NCBI GenBank assembly: GCA_022826045.1
Contig: JAJDVQ010000013.1
Coordinates: forward strand, 20,849-84,848
Source of the DNA: Acidimicrobiia bacterium
Lineage (GTDB): Bacteria; Actinomycetota; Acidimicrobiia; Acidimicrobiales; Poriferisodalaceae
Direction of reading: 5' to 3'
DNA length: 64,000 nucleotides
The notes under the pieces were generated by a model. The model was not told the DNA's origin. It searched no databases and saw only the letters and a program-made list of their open reading frames with translations. This document shows positions 29,498 to 38,113 of this stretch, piece after piece; position 1 is the first letter of the stretch; each line of letters opens with the position of its first letter. The position numbers were made by a program, and so were the translations under genes.

Positions 29498-30340
29498 ATG
29501 GCACGCAAGGTGACGGCCGCAATCGTGCAGACGGCCTGGACCGGTGACAAGGACTCGATGATCGAGCTCCACGAGAAGTACGTGGCCGAGGCGGCTGCCG
29601 CCGGTGCCCGGGTGATGTGCTTTCAGGAGCTGTTCTACGGGCCCTACTTCTGCCAGGTACAAGACGCCGAGTACTACTCCTACGCAGAGGCAATTCCCGA
29701 CGGCCCGACAACCAAGCGCTTCTGCGAGCTCGCGGAACAGCACGAGATGGTGCTCGTGGTGCCTATGTACGAGCGGGAGCAGGCCGGGCTCCTCTACAAC
29801 ACCGCGGCCGTCATCGACGCCGACGGGACCTATCTCGGCAAGTACCGCAAGAACCACATCCCGCAGGTCAAGGGGTTCTGGGAGAAGTTCTACTTCCGGC
29901 CGGGCAATCTCGGCTATCCCGTCTTCGAGACCGCCGTGGGGACGGTCGGCGTCTACATCTGCTACGACCGGCACTTCCCCGAGGGCTGGCGTGCGCTCGG
30001 GCTGGCCGGCGCGGAGATCGTGTTCAACCCTTCAGCCACCAGCCGGGGGCTGTCCGCATACCTGTGGCAGCTCGAGCAGACATCCTCGGCGGCGGCGAAC
30101 ATGTACTTCGTCGGGGCCATCAACCGGGTCGGCGTCGAACCGCTGGGCGACAACGACTTCTACGGCACGTCGTACTTCGCCAACCCCCGCGGGCAGATCG
30201 TTGACGGGGCCGCGTCGGACCATGCCGAGGAGTTGGTGGTGCGCGAGCTGGACCTCGAGATGCTCGACGAGGTCCGCAACCAGTGGGCCTTCTACCGAGA
30301 CCGTCGGCCCGAGTCGTACGAACCGCTCGTGGCGCCCTGA
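29498..30340 (+). CDS. Nitrilase-superfamily hydrolase, beta-ureidopropionase-like
   Basis: 'CFQELFYGPYFCQ', 'LGKYRKNHIPQVKGFWEKFYFRPGN', 'GVYICYDRHFPEGWR' catalytic Glu-Lys-Cys. Confidence 0.88.
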   Translation: MARKVTAAIVQTAWTGDKDSMIELHEKYVAEAAAAGARVMCFQELFYGPYFCQVQDAEYYSYAEAIPDGPTTKRFCELAEQHEMVLVVPMYEREQAGLLYNTAAVIDADGTYLGKYRKNHIPQVKGFWEKFYFRPGNLGYPVFETAVGTVGVYICYDRHFPEGWRALGLAGAEIVFNPSATSRGLSAYLWQLEQTSSAAANMYFVGAINRVGVEPLGDNDFYGTSYFANPRGQIVDGAASDHAEELVVRELDLEMLDEVRNQWAFYRDRRPESYEPLVAP

Positions 30341-30396
30341 GCGGCGAGCCAAGGCGGGAGCGGGTTGAGCAGATCGCGAACCAGGGGGACACATAG

Positions 30397-31806
30397 ATGA
30401 CGACGCTGATCAAGGGGGGCACCGTTGTCAGCTCGACCGGAGCGGACCCGGCCGAGGTGCTCATTGACGGAGAGCAGATCGTCGCGGTCTTGCAACCCGG
30501 CAGCGACATCGCCGTCGCAGCCGAGCAGGGGGCCGAGGTTGTCAATGCCACCGGACGGCTGGTCGTGCCCGGCGGCGTGGACGTGCATACGCACATGGAG
30601 CTGCCGTTCGGCGGCACCTACGCCTCCGACACATTCGAGACGGGTACGAGAGCTGCAGCGTGGGGCGGCACCACGACCATCGTGGATTTTGCCGTGCAGA
30701 AGACCGGCGAGAACGTGCGCGAATGCCTGGATGAGTGGATGGCCAAGGCCGAAGGCAACTGCGCCGTCGATTTCGGCTTTCACATGATCATCGGCGGCGT
30801 CGACAACGACTCGCTCAAGGAAATGGACCTGCTGGTCAACGAGGGCATCACCAGCTTCAAGCTGTTCATGGCGTACCCGGGGGTCTTCCTCGCCGACGAC
30901 GGCCAGATCCTGCGGGCCATGCAGCAGGCAGCCGGCAATGGCGGGTTGATCATGATGCACGCCGAGAATGGCTTGGCCATCGACGTGCTGGCCGCCCAGG
31001 CGTTCGAGCGCGGCGAGACCGCGCCCGTCACCCATGGCTACGTGCGCCGCAAGGAACTGGAGTCGGAGGCCACCCACCGGGCGATCCAGCTCGCGAAGGT
31101 CGGCGCCGCGCCGCTGTACATCGTTCACCTGTCGGCGGCAGAGGCCCTCGAGCAGGTGACGCTGGCACGCGACGCCGGCATGAACGTGTTCGCCGAGACC
31201 TGCCCGCAGTACCTGCATTTCAGTCTCGAAGAGCACCTCAACCTGCCCGGCTTCGGGGGCGCCGCCTATGTGTGCTCGACGCCGATCCGCTCCCGCGAAG
31301 AAGGCCACCAGGACGCCCTGTGGAAGGGGCTGCGCACCAACGATCTGGCCGTCGTGTCCACCGACCACTGCCCGTTTTGCATGAAGGAGCAGAAAGAACT
31401 CGGGCTCAACGATTTCCGCGCCATCCCCAATGGCATCGGCGGCGTCGAGCACCGCATGGACATGATCTACCAGGGCGTGGTGACCGGCGAGATCGGCTTG
31501 GCCCGCTGGGTGGAACTGTGCGCCACCACCCCTGCTCGAATGATGGGCCTGTACCCGCGCAAGGGGATCATCGCGGCGGGATCCGATGCCGACATCGTGA
31601 TCTACGACCCCGAGCATCGCTGGACCATCAGCGTCGACAACCACCATATGAACATCGACCACTCGGCCTATGAAGGAGTCGAGGTGACAGGACACGTCGA
31701 CACGGTGTTTTCTCGGGGTCGCAAGATTATCGACGGCGGCCAGTACCTGGGGCGCGCCGGCGACGGCCAGTACCTGCCTCGGGGGCTGTGCCAGTACCTG
31801 CAATAG
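30397..31806 (+). CDS. Dihydropyrimidinase/hydantoinase
   Basis: 'VDVHTHMELPFGG', 'VNEGITSFKLFMAYPG', 'MMHAENG', 'ETCPQYL', 'VSTDHCPF'. Confidence 0.93.
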   Translation: MTTLIKGGTVVSSTGADPAEVLIDGEQIVAVLQPGSDIAVAAEQGAEVVNATGRLVVPGGVDVHTHMELPFGGTYASDTFETGTRAAAWGGTTTIVDFAVQKTGENVRECLDEWMAKAEGNCAVDFGFHMIIGGVDNDSLKEMDLLVNEGITSFKLFMAYPGVFLADDGQILRAMQQAAGNGGLIMMHAENGLAIDVLAAQAFERGETAPVTHGYVRRKELESEATHRAIQLAKVGAAPLYIVHLSAAEALEQVTLARDAGMNVFAETCPQYLHFSLEEHLNLPGFGGAAYVCSTPIRSREEGHQDALWKGLRTNDLAVVSTDHCPFCMKEQKELGLNDFRAIPNGIGGVEHRMDMIYQGVVTGEIGLARWVELCATTPARMMGLYPRKGIIAAGSDADIVIYDPEHRWTISVDNHHMNIDHSAYEGVEVTGHVDTVFSRGRKIIDGGQYLGRAGDGQYLPRGLCQYLQ

Positions 31807-31872
31807 GGGGCAGCACCATGGCCCGACGCAACGGAGCGTTCGGGCAACAGAACGGATCGGGGGACTGAGAAC

Positions 31873-32874
31873 ATGGACTTTGGCGTTGTTCTGCAGACCG
31901 ATCCGCCTGCGTGGCGTGTGGTTGACCTGGCCCAGCGGGCCGAGACGCTGGGGTTCGACTACGGGTGGACTTTCGACAGCCATGTGCTGTGGCAAGAGCC
32001 CTATGTGATCTACAGCCAGATGCTGTCGGCCACGAACCGCATGATCGTCGGCCCGATGGTCACCAACCCGGGAACCCGGAACTGGACGGTCACCGCGTCG
32101 CTGTTCGCCACGCTCAATGACATGTTCGGCAACCGGACGGTGTGCGGCATCGGCCGCGGCGACTCGGCCATGCGAGTGCTGGGCCACCGTCCCACCAGCC
32201 TGGCCGCGCTGTCCGAGTCGATGACGGTCATCAAAAGCTTGGCCGAGGGCCGCGAAGTCACCTACAACGGCACCCGTCAGCAGATTCCATGGTCGTCAGG
32301 CAGCCAGCTCGATATCTGGATGGCGGCGTACGGACCGAAGGCGCTGCGACTCTGCGGGGAGCAGGCCGACGGCTTCATCCTGCAGCTTGCCGATCCGCAG
32401 ATCGCCGAGTGGACCGTCGCCGCCGTCCGCCAGGCCGCGGCTGATGCCGGACGCAATCCCGATGATCTCTACATCTGTGTGGCAGCACCCGCATACGTCG
32501 GCGACAACCTCGCCCACCAACGCGACCAGTGCCGCTGGTTCGGCGGCATGGTCGGCAACCACGTGGCCGATCTCGTCGAGCGGTACGGCGACGCCGGGGG
32601 CGGGGTGCCCCAAGCGCTTACCGACTACATCGCCGGGCGTGAGGGCTACGACTACGCCGAGCATGGAAAGGCAGGCAACGTCCACACCGACTTCGTGCCT
32701 GATGAGGTGATCGACCGGTTCTGCATTCTCGGCGACGCCGATCATCACGTTTCCCGGCTCGACGAGCTGCGAGAACTCGGCGTCGACCAATTCGCCATCT
32801 ATCTCATGCACGACGCCAAGGACGAGACCCTCAACGCCTACGGCCAGCGGATCATTCCGGCGCTCGCGACCTGA
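31873..32874 (+). CDS. LLM class F420-dependent oxidoreductase (TIGR03842-like by context)
   Basis: 'MDFGVVLQTDPPAWRVVDLAQRAETLGFDYGWTFDSHVLWQEPYVIYSQML'. Confidence 0.88.
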   Translation: MDFGVVLQTDPPAWRVVDLAQRAETLGFDYGWTFDSHVLWQEPYVIYSQMLSATNRMIVGPMVTNPGTRNWTVTASLFATLNDMFGNRTVCGIGRGDSAMRVLGHRPTSLAALSESMTVIKSLAEGREVTYNGTRQQIPWSSGSQLDIWMAAYGPKALRLCGEQADGFILQLADPQIAEWTVAAVRQAAADAGRNPDDLYICVAAPAYVGDNLAHQRDQCRWFGGMVGNHVADLVERYGDAGGGVPQALTDYIAGREGYDYAEHGKAGNVHTDFVPDEVIDRFCILGDADHHVSRLDELRELGVDQFAIYLMHDAKDETLNAYGQRIIPALAT

Positions 32875-32884
32875 CTGGCGAGCC

Positions 32885-33844
32885 GTGCAAGCAGAGACCG
32901 CTCCACCATCGCATTCACCGGCACATTCGCCCGGGTCAAGCCCGTCGGAGATAGACGACCCGATCGTCCGCGACCAGTTCATCCGCCTGCAGGCGGAATT
33001 CGCAGTCTCGTGGGTGCCGAGGGGCCTTGTGCCACGAGAAGAGGGCGCCAACATCACCAACATTGCTCAGGTGTTCCAGCGAAGCGCCACCTTGCAGGTG
33101 CCCTTCGTGGACTCCGGCATCAACTCGGTGGCCGACCTCGAAGGCCGCACCGTGGGCAACTGGGGATTCGGCAACGAATTCGAGCTGCTGGCCGGGCTGC
33201 GCCGCAGCGGGCTGGATCCGGACTCCGACATCCAGCTGGTGCAGCAGAACTTCGACATGCTGGCGCTGATCTCCGGAGAGATCGATGCGGCACAGGCGAT
33301 GATCTACAACGAGTACGCGCAAGTGCTCGAGACGGTCAACCCTGCCACCGGCGAGCTCTACCAGCCGTCCGATCTCAACATCATCGACTGGAACGACGAG
33401 GGCACGGCGATGCTCCAGGACGCCCTGTGGGCTGATGCCGACCGCCTCGATGACGATCCGGCGTACTACGACGCGGCGGTCCGGTTCGTGGAGGCGTCGC
33501 TGCGCGGCTGGATCCACTGCCGGGACAACACCGAAGAGTGTGTGCAGATCGTGCTCGACAATGTCCCGACGCTGGGTCAGTCGCACCAGACGTGGCAGAT
33601 GAACGAGATCAGCGCGCTGATCTGGCCGTCGCCGTTGGGTGCGGGCATCATGGATCCCGACCTGTGGGCACAAACGGTTGATGTGGCCACCAGCGAGGGC
33701 ATCCTGGCCGCTGAGCCCGATGAAGGTGCGTACCGTACCGACATCGCCGAGGCGGCGGTCGCGAATCTGCGGGACGCCGGCGTCGATGTCGTGGGCAACG
33801 ACTGGGAGCGGATCCCCGTCGTGCTGCTCGAAGGCGGCGAGTAG
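32885..33844 (+). CDS. NMT1/THI5-like ABC substrate-binding protein, N-terminally truncated
   Basis: 'EFAVSWVPRGLVPREEGANITNIAQVFQRSATLQVPFVDSGINSVADLEGRTVGNWGFGNEFE'; no signal peptide or first lobe start. Confidence 0.75.
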   Translation: MQAETAPPSHSPAHSPGSSPSEIDDPIVRDQFIRLQAEFAVSWVPRGLVPREEGANITNIAQVFQRSATLQVPFVDSGINSVADLEGRTVGNWGFGNEFELLAGLRRSGLDPDSDIQLVQQNFDMLALISGEIDAAQAMIYNEYAQVLETVNPATGELYQPSDLNIIDWNDEGTAMLQDALWADADRLDDDPAYYDAAVRFVEASLRGWIHCRDNTEECVQIVLDNVPTLGQSHQTWQMNEISALIWPSPLGAGIMDPDLWAQTVDVATSEGILAAEPDEGAYRTDIAEAAVANLRDAGVDVVGNDWERIPVVLLEGGE

Positions 33845-33870
33845 CCGCTCGCACGCCCACCAGACCGGTT

Positions 33871-33901
33871 GGGGCGGCGGCGGTTCGTCCGCCGCCGCCC
33901 C
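33871..33901 (+). terminator. Strong hairpin, putative terminator
   Basis: GGGGCGGCGGCGG-TTCGT-CCGCCGCCGCCCC (13-bp perfect stem) 27 nt after stop of the preceding gene; no T-tract seen. Confidence 0.55.
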
Positions 33902-34049
33902 GGTCGGCAATCTCCGGCGCCGGACCGGGCGCGGTCTACACGATGGAGACATCCGTCGCCGGGACCACTGAGCGCGCCGCGTGTGGCCGCGATGGTCTCG
34001 CCAACGGACATGATGGAGCCATCAGTTCGCCGAGACCTTCGAGCACGCG

Positions 34050-35069
34050 GTGGCCGACTCAGATCGACCTGACGTAAGACGCGGCCCGTGGCTCACCGCC
34101 CGGCAGGTCGATGTGCTCCTGGCTGCTGCGGCGATTGCTGCGGTCGGGACGGGTCTGGCGTCGTGGGCGGTGGGCACCGGCTGGGGCCGCTGGCTGACCG
34201 TCGCCCACGCCATTGCCGGCCTGAGTCTGCTGGCGATGGCGCCGGCGAAGCTCCGGGGCTCGGTGCGCACCGGGCTCAAGCGCCGTCGCGCCAGCCGGTG
34301 GCTGTCGATGCTTCTGGGGGCTCTCGTCGTCGCAACGGTCGTGCTCGGGCTGCTGCACGCCACCGGGCTCTGGCACGGCGTGGGCTACTGGTCGGCGCTG
34401 TGGACCCATGTCCTGCTGGTCGCGTTCGTGGCGCCGCTGCTGCTGTGGCACATCGTCAGCCGGCCGGGGCGTCCCGGCATCACCGACCTCGACCGCCGGG
34501 CGTTCCTGGGCGGGGGCATCGCGCTGGCAGCCGCAGGAGCTGCGTACTGGATCCAGCAGCTGGCGGTGGGCGACAACCGGCGATTCACCGGCTCGCACGA
34601 GATCGGCTCGTTCAATCCCGCCGAGATGCCGACAACCATGTGGCTCAACGACCGGTCGCCCCGGGCGAACGCCTCCGACTGGGAGCTCACCGTCGCAGGC
34701 GAGCCGGTACAGCTGCAGACCCTCCACGATCGAGCTGCCCCGTTGACCGCCGACCTCGACTGCACCGGCGGGTGGTGGAGCCGTCAGTCGTGGGATGCAG
34801 TGCCATTGGCCGAGTTGCTGCCAGAAGACGACGCACCAACGCTGGAAGTCACATCGCTGACCGGATACAGCCGCCTGTTTCCTGCCCGCGACGCGGACAA
34901 TCTGTACTTGGCCGTCGGCTACGGCGGTGAACCCCTGCGCCGAGGCCACGGCGCCCCGGTGCGGCTGGTGGCACCTGGCAGGCGAGGCTTCTGGTGGGTG
35001 AAGTGGGTCAGCCGCGTCGACGCCGTCAGCCGCCCCTGGTGGCTGCAGCTCCCCTTCCCCGCGGAATAG
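34050..35069 (+). CDS. Membrane-anchored molybdopterin-dependent oxidoreductase (sulfite-oxidase-like domain)
   Basis: N-terminal TM region then 'LDCTGGWWSRQSWDAVPLAELL' and 'RLVAPGRRGFWWVKWVSRV'. Confidence 0.78.
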   Translation: MADSDRPDVRRGPWLTARQVDVLLAAAAIAAVGTGLASWAVGTGWGRWLTVAHAIAGLSLLAMAPAKLRGSVRTGLKRRRASRWLSMLLGALVVATVVLGLLHATGLWHGVGYWSALWTHVLLVAFVAPLLLWHIVSRPGRPGITDLDRRAFLGGGIALAAAGAAYWIQQLAVGDNRRFTGSHEIGSFNPAEMPTTMWLNDRSPRANASDWELTVAGEPVQLQTLHDRAAPLTADLDCTGGWWSRQSWDAVPLAELLPEDDAPTLEVTSLTGYSRLFPARDADNLYLAVGYGGEPLRRGHGAPVRLVAPGRRGFWWVKWVSRVDAVSRPWWLQLPFPAE

Positions 35070-35162
35070 CGGGGCACCGCCGGCTGCGCTGCGTGCCAAC
35101 CCACGCTGGGCGGCCGACACGCAATGCGAGCGCGATACGCCAACGGACTGCATTGCCCGCTT

Positions 35163-35206
35163 AGCCTCCACCGCAATTGTTATATTTCGATATAATCTTG
35201 GAGGCT
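35163..35206 (+). promoter_or_regulatory. Nested inverted repeats at mazEF promoter/RBS
   Basis: Outer AGCCTCCA (35163-35170)/TGGAGGCT (35199-35206) including the GGAGG RBS; inner TTATAT-TTCG-ATATAA (35180-35195). Confidence 0.6.
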
Positions 35207-35209
35207 GCG

Positions 35210-35467
35210 ATGCACACAGCGATACTCCGTCGAGTCGGCGGCTCGGTAATGCTGGCCATACCGCCGGCGCTGCTCGATGTCATGGAGGTGACCGTTGGCT
35301 CAACGGTCGGCGTTGCCGTCGAGGACGGGAACCTGATCGTCGAGCCGCGACGCCGCCCCAGCTACTCGTTGGACGAACTGATCGCGCAGTGCGACCCAGG
35401 CGCGCCGCTCGATGACGAGGCACGGGCCTGGATAGGCGGAGCACCGGCAGGCCGCGAGCTGCTGTGA
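35210..35467 (+). CDS. mazE: MazE-like AbrB-fold antitoxin
   Basis: 'AILRRVGGSVMLAIPPALLDVMEVTVGSTVGVAVEDGNLIVEP'; paired with MazF. Confidence 0.85.
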   Translation: MHTAILRRVGGSVMLAIPPALLDVMEVTVGSTVGVAVEDGNLIVEPRRRPSYSLDELIAQCDPGAPLDDEARAWIGGAPAGRELL

Positions 35468-35799
35468 CCCGCAGGGGGGACATCTGGCTCGTCGACCTCG
35501 GTCCCACAGCAGGCCACGAGCAGCGAGGAACGCGGCCGGTCATGGTCGTGTCGCCTGCGGAATTCAACGACCTGACCGGCACGCCTGTCGTCGTGCCCAT
35601 CACCACCGGCGGCCAATTCGCCCGCCGCCGCGGATTCGCCGTTTCCTTGGACACTGCGGGCACGCGAACGCATGGCGTCGTGCGCTGTGATCAGCCGCGC
35701 ACCCTCGATCTGGAAGCCCGCAATGGCAGAATGCTCGAGAGCGCGCCAGAGGACATCGTGTATGAGGTTCTTGCCCGCCTCGAAGCGATACTGACCTGA
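35464..35799 (+). CDS. mazF: MazF/PemK-family endoribonuclease toxin
   Basis: 'RGDIWLVDLGPTAGHEQRGTRPVMVVSPAEFND', 'VRCDQPRTLDLEARNGRM'; 4-nt overlap with antitoxin. Confidence 0.93.
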   Translation: MTRRGDIWLVDLGPTAGHEQRGTRPVMVVSPAEFNDLTGTPVVVPITTGGQFARRRGFAVSLDTAGTRTHGVVRCDQPRTLDLEARNGRMLESAPEDIVYEVLARLEAILT

Positions 35800-35817
35800 A
35801 CGCATCTGTATCGCCAT

Positions 35818-36000
35818 CCTGCAACGAAGGGCGGGGAATATTCCCCGCCAAACTCGACGTCGAGGGTGAGCTCGCCTTGCCACAGCGTCATGCTTCAATG
35901 AAGGGCGGGGAATATTCCCCGCCAAACCTGCCGTGCTGGTGACCGCCCGCCGATGCGGATTCCGGCTTCAATGAAGGGCGGGGAATATTCCCCGCCAAAC
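35818..36000 (-). CRISPR. Short CRISPR array: 3 x 36-bp repeats, 2 spacers
   Basis: GCTTCAATGAAGGGCGGGGAATATTCCCCGCCAAAC (+ strand) at 35892-35927 and 35965-36000; degenerate terminal copy 35818-35853 (3 mismatches); spacers 35854-35891 (38 bp) and 35928-35964 (37 bp); next to cas2. Confidence 0.95.
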
Positions 36001-36048
36001 CCACTCTCGAAAACTACCGGCCCTGACCAGCGGATTTGAACGCAGTTG

Positions 36049-36075
36049 CGAGCGCTCCCTGTGTAGGAGCGCTCG
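36049..36075. promoter_or_regulatory. Perfect 10-bp inverted repeat in leader region between cas2 and array
   Basis: CGAGCGCTCC-(7 nt)-GGAGCGCTCG. Confidence 0.6.
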
Positions 36076-36171
36076 GGAAGCATGAGATTCTGTTGTCAAG
36101 GTGCATTTCAGGCCCGTACACCGGGGCTGCGAGCGCTGCCCGGGCATCGGGGCCTGACCGGACCGCTCGCA

Positions 36172-36468
36172 TCAGACGATTACCGGCCCGGATTGTGGCA
36201 GTGGCGGAGCTACACCGAGAAAATCAAAGCAGTCTCGGCCGCGCTCTGTCGGCATTCCTAGGTCGATGAATGCAACTGTATCATCTCCATGGTGGATCAC
36301 TTCCCCGAGTTCGAACTTGAGGTCTATCAACTCGATCCGATCTAGATCGCTGATAAACACGCTGTAGTGCATCGGCCAGCCGTAAGCCTTCATTGCCTTG
36401 TGGACCTTGCGCAACCGCTTCGGATCGCGGATGTCATAGGAGACCAGATACCGGCGCCGATCACTCAT
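36172..36468 (-). CDS. cas2: CRISPR-associated Cas2
   Basis: 'RRYLVSYDIRDPKRLRKVHKAMKAYGWPMHYSVFISDL'. Confidence 0.95.
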   Translation of the reverse strand: MSDRRRYLVSYDIRDPKRLRKVHKAMKAYGWPMHYSVFISDLDRIELIDLKFELGEVIHHGDDTVAFIDLGMPTERGRDCFDFLGVAPPLPQSGPVIV

Positions 36469-36472
36469 TGCT

Positions 36473-38113
36473 CTACCTGGTCATGAAGGGGACGTACTCG
36501 GGTATCTCGCCGAGCATGCTTGCTGCAAGCATCCGTGCCTGGACCTCGAGGACGCGACGGTAGGTGATCTTGTAACCGTATGTCGGGTGAGTGACCTCGT
36601 GGTCGAGACGCCGCTCGTAGGCGGCGATGATTGCTCGGCGCGCTGGCTGCTCCAGCGCCACTCCCCCAGCCCGGACGACAAAACCGTTCTCGGCCACCTC
36701 CCCGTTGTTCACGGCATTCACGACGACTGACTCGGCGATGATGGGCCGGAACTCCTCGGCGAGATCGAGTGCGAGCGCAGGCCGCCCGAATCTCGGTCGG
36801 TGATACACGCCCAAGTAGGGGTCGAATCCGATCGAGAACACCACCGCCGTGAGGTCCTTGACCAACAGCGCGTACAGGAACGACAGCAGACAGTTGACGG
36901 GGTCGCGAGGCGGTCGCCGGTTGCGGCCGTTGAAGTCGAAGGTGCCGAGACGGTCGTCCTTCAGCATCGTTGCGAAGCTGCCGAAGTACGAGCGAGCGGC
37001 GGCGCCTTCGATCCCGAGCAGCGACTCGACCGAGTCAGCCTCGGCCGCCTTGGCGGCGAGCTCCTTCAGCTGCGCGACGGTTGAGTCCACCGGTTCACGA
37101 GAGTTTCGCATCAGCAGGGTTCGGGAGTTGCGGATCTTGCCGACGATCATCTGCCGTGCCAAGGGCAGGCCGGCCTGAGCCGCCACCGCGACCTGGCGCC
37201 GCCGCAGCTCCACATGCTTGGACGACAGGCCATGGGCCATCCCTTGGAACCATCCCCCGTAGCTGAACCAGCACACCGGGATGTCCTGCCGGAACGCTGC
37301 GTGGAGCAGCTGAGTGGACACCTGCACATTGCCAGTGAGGTTGATCTGCGACACATCGATCAGACGCTCGCTGCTGACCACCTCGCGGTTGACCTTCACT
37401 TCAACCCGACGCTGACTGATGCCGAGCCGAGCGCCTTGCTGGCCGACATACAACGGCCGCGCAGCCGAATCGCGAGGCGTCAGACGCCGAGGCGCCCCCT
37501 CGGCACGCCCAGCGTGGAAATTGGTCTCGTCGGGAAGACAGATGCCCACCAGCGAACAACGCGGACACTTCGGGCTGTCCACCAGCGGCGGCGGCGGGTC
37601 ATCGGCAGCAGCGACCTGACGCAGCCGGTCCACAGTGTCGAGCGTCCGACGAACCAAACGATCATCGAACTCGACAGTTGTGCGCTCGCGCGACGAGGCG
37701 AGATAGAACTGGCCGTGATCGCAGGCATAACCGTTCTCACGCAACATCAACCCGATAGCGGCCAACTGCACCAGCTCGGGCTCCCACGCGGGCCCGTGCT
37801 TCGGCGGCCGGCCCCGCTTGACCTCCACAGGCACCACCCTGCCGTCGGAACCCTCGACGATGTCCGTCCTCGCAATGAGACCCAAACGCTCCGAGCTCAC
37901 GAGCACAGAGCGAGCGTCGCGAACCGGATCGTCCTCCGACGACTCCCCCATCCGACCGCCGCCCTTGTCCACATTGCGATGCACATAGCGGCCGTGCACC
38001 GTGTCAGCGTTGTCCTCGAATCTGGCCTGGACCCATTCGAGATAGAACAGCCGCGGGCAGTACACGAACTCATTGACCATCCGGGCCGGCACGAGCTCAG
38101 GTACGTCAGCCAC
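36473..38113 (-). CDS. cas4-cas1: CRISPR-associated Cas4/Cas1 fusion endonuclease
   Basis: Cas4 'MVNEFVYCPRLFYLEWVQ', 'PVEVKRGRPPKHG', CxxC near 'SPKCPRCSLVGICLP'; Cas1 'LIDVSQINLTGNVQVSTQLLHAAFRQDIPVCWFSYGGWFQG'. Confidence 0.94.
   Translation of the reverse strand: MADVPELVPARMVNEFVYCPRLFYLEWVQARFEDNADTVHGRYVHRNVDKGGGRMGESSEDDPVRDARSVLVSSERLGLIARTDIVEGSDGRVVPVEVKRGRPPKHGPAWEPELVQLAAIGLMLRENGYACDHGQFYLASSRERTTVEFDDRLVRRTLDTVDRLRQVAAADDPPPPLVDSPKCPRCSLVGICLPDETNFHAGRAEGAPRRLTPRDSAARPLYVGQQGARLGISQRRVEVKVNREVVSSERLIDVSQINLTGNVQVSTQLLHAAFRQDIPVCWFSYGGWFQGMAHGLSSKHVELRRRQVAVAAQAGLPLARQMIVGKIRNSRTLLMRNSREPVDSTVAQLKELAAKAAEADSVESLLGIEGAAARSYFGSFATMLKDDRLGTFDFNGRNRRPPRDPVNCLLSFLYALLVKDLTAVVFSIGFDPYLGVYHRPRFGRPALALDLAEEFRPIIAESVVVNAVNNGEVAENGFVVRAGGVALEQPARRAIIAAYERRLDHEVTHPTYGYKITYRRVLEVQARMLAASMLGEIPEYVPFMTR

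Noticed and set aside
30292-32187. 631-aa minus-strand ORF opposite dihydropyrimidinase
   Set aside because: Shadow of well-supported plus-strand genes (hydantoinase, LLM).
35854-35964. Self-targeting by the two CRISPR spacers
   Set aside because: No matching protospacer seen by eye elsewhere in the window; needs a genome/phage search to decide.
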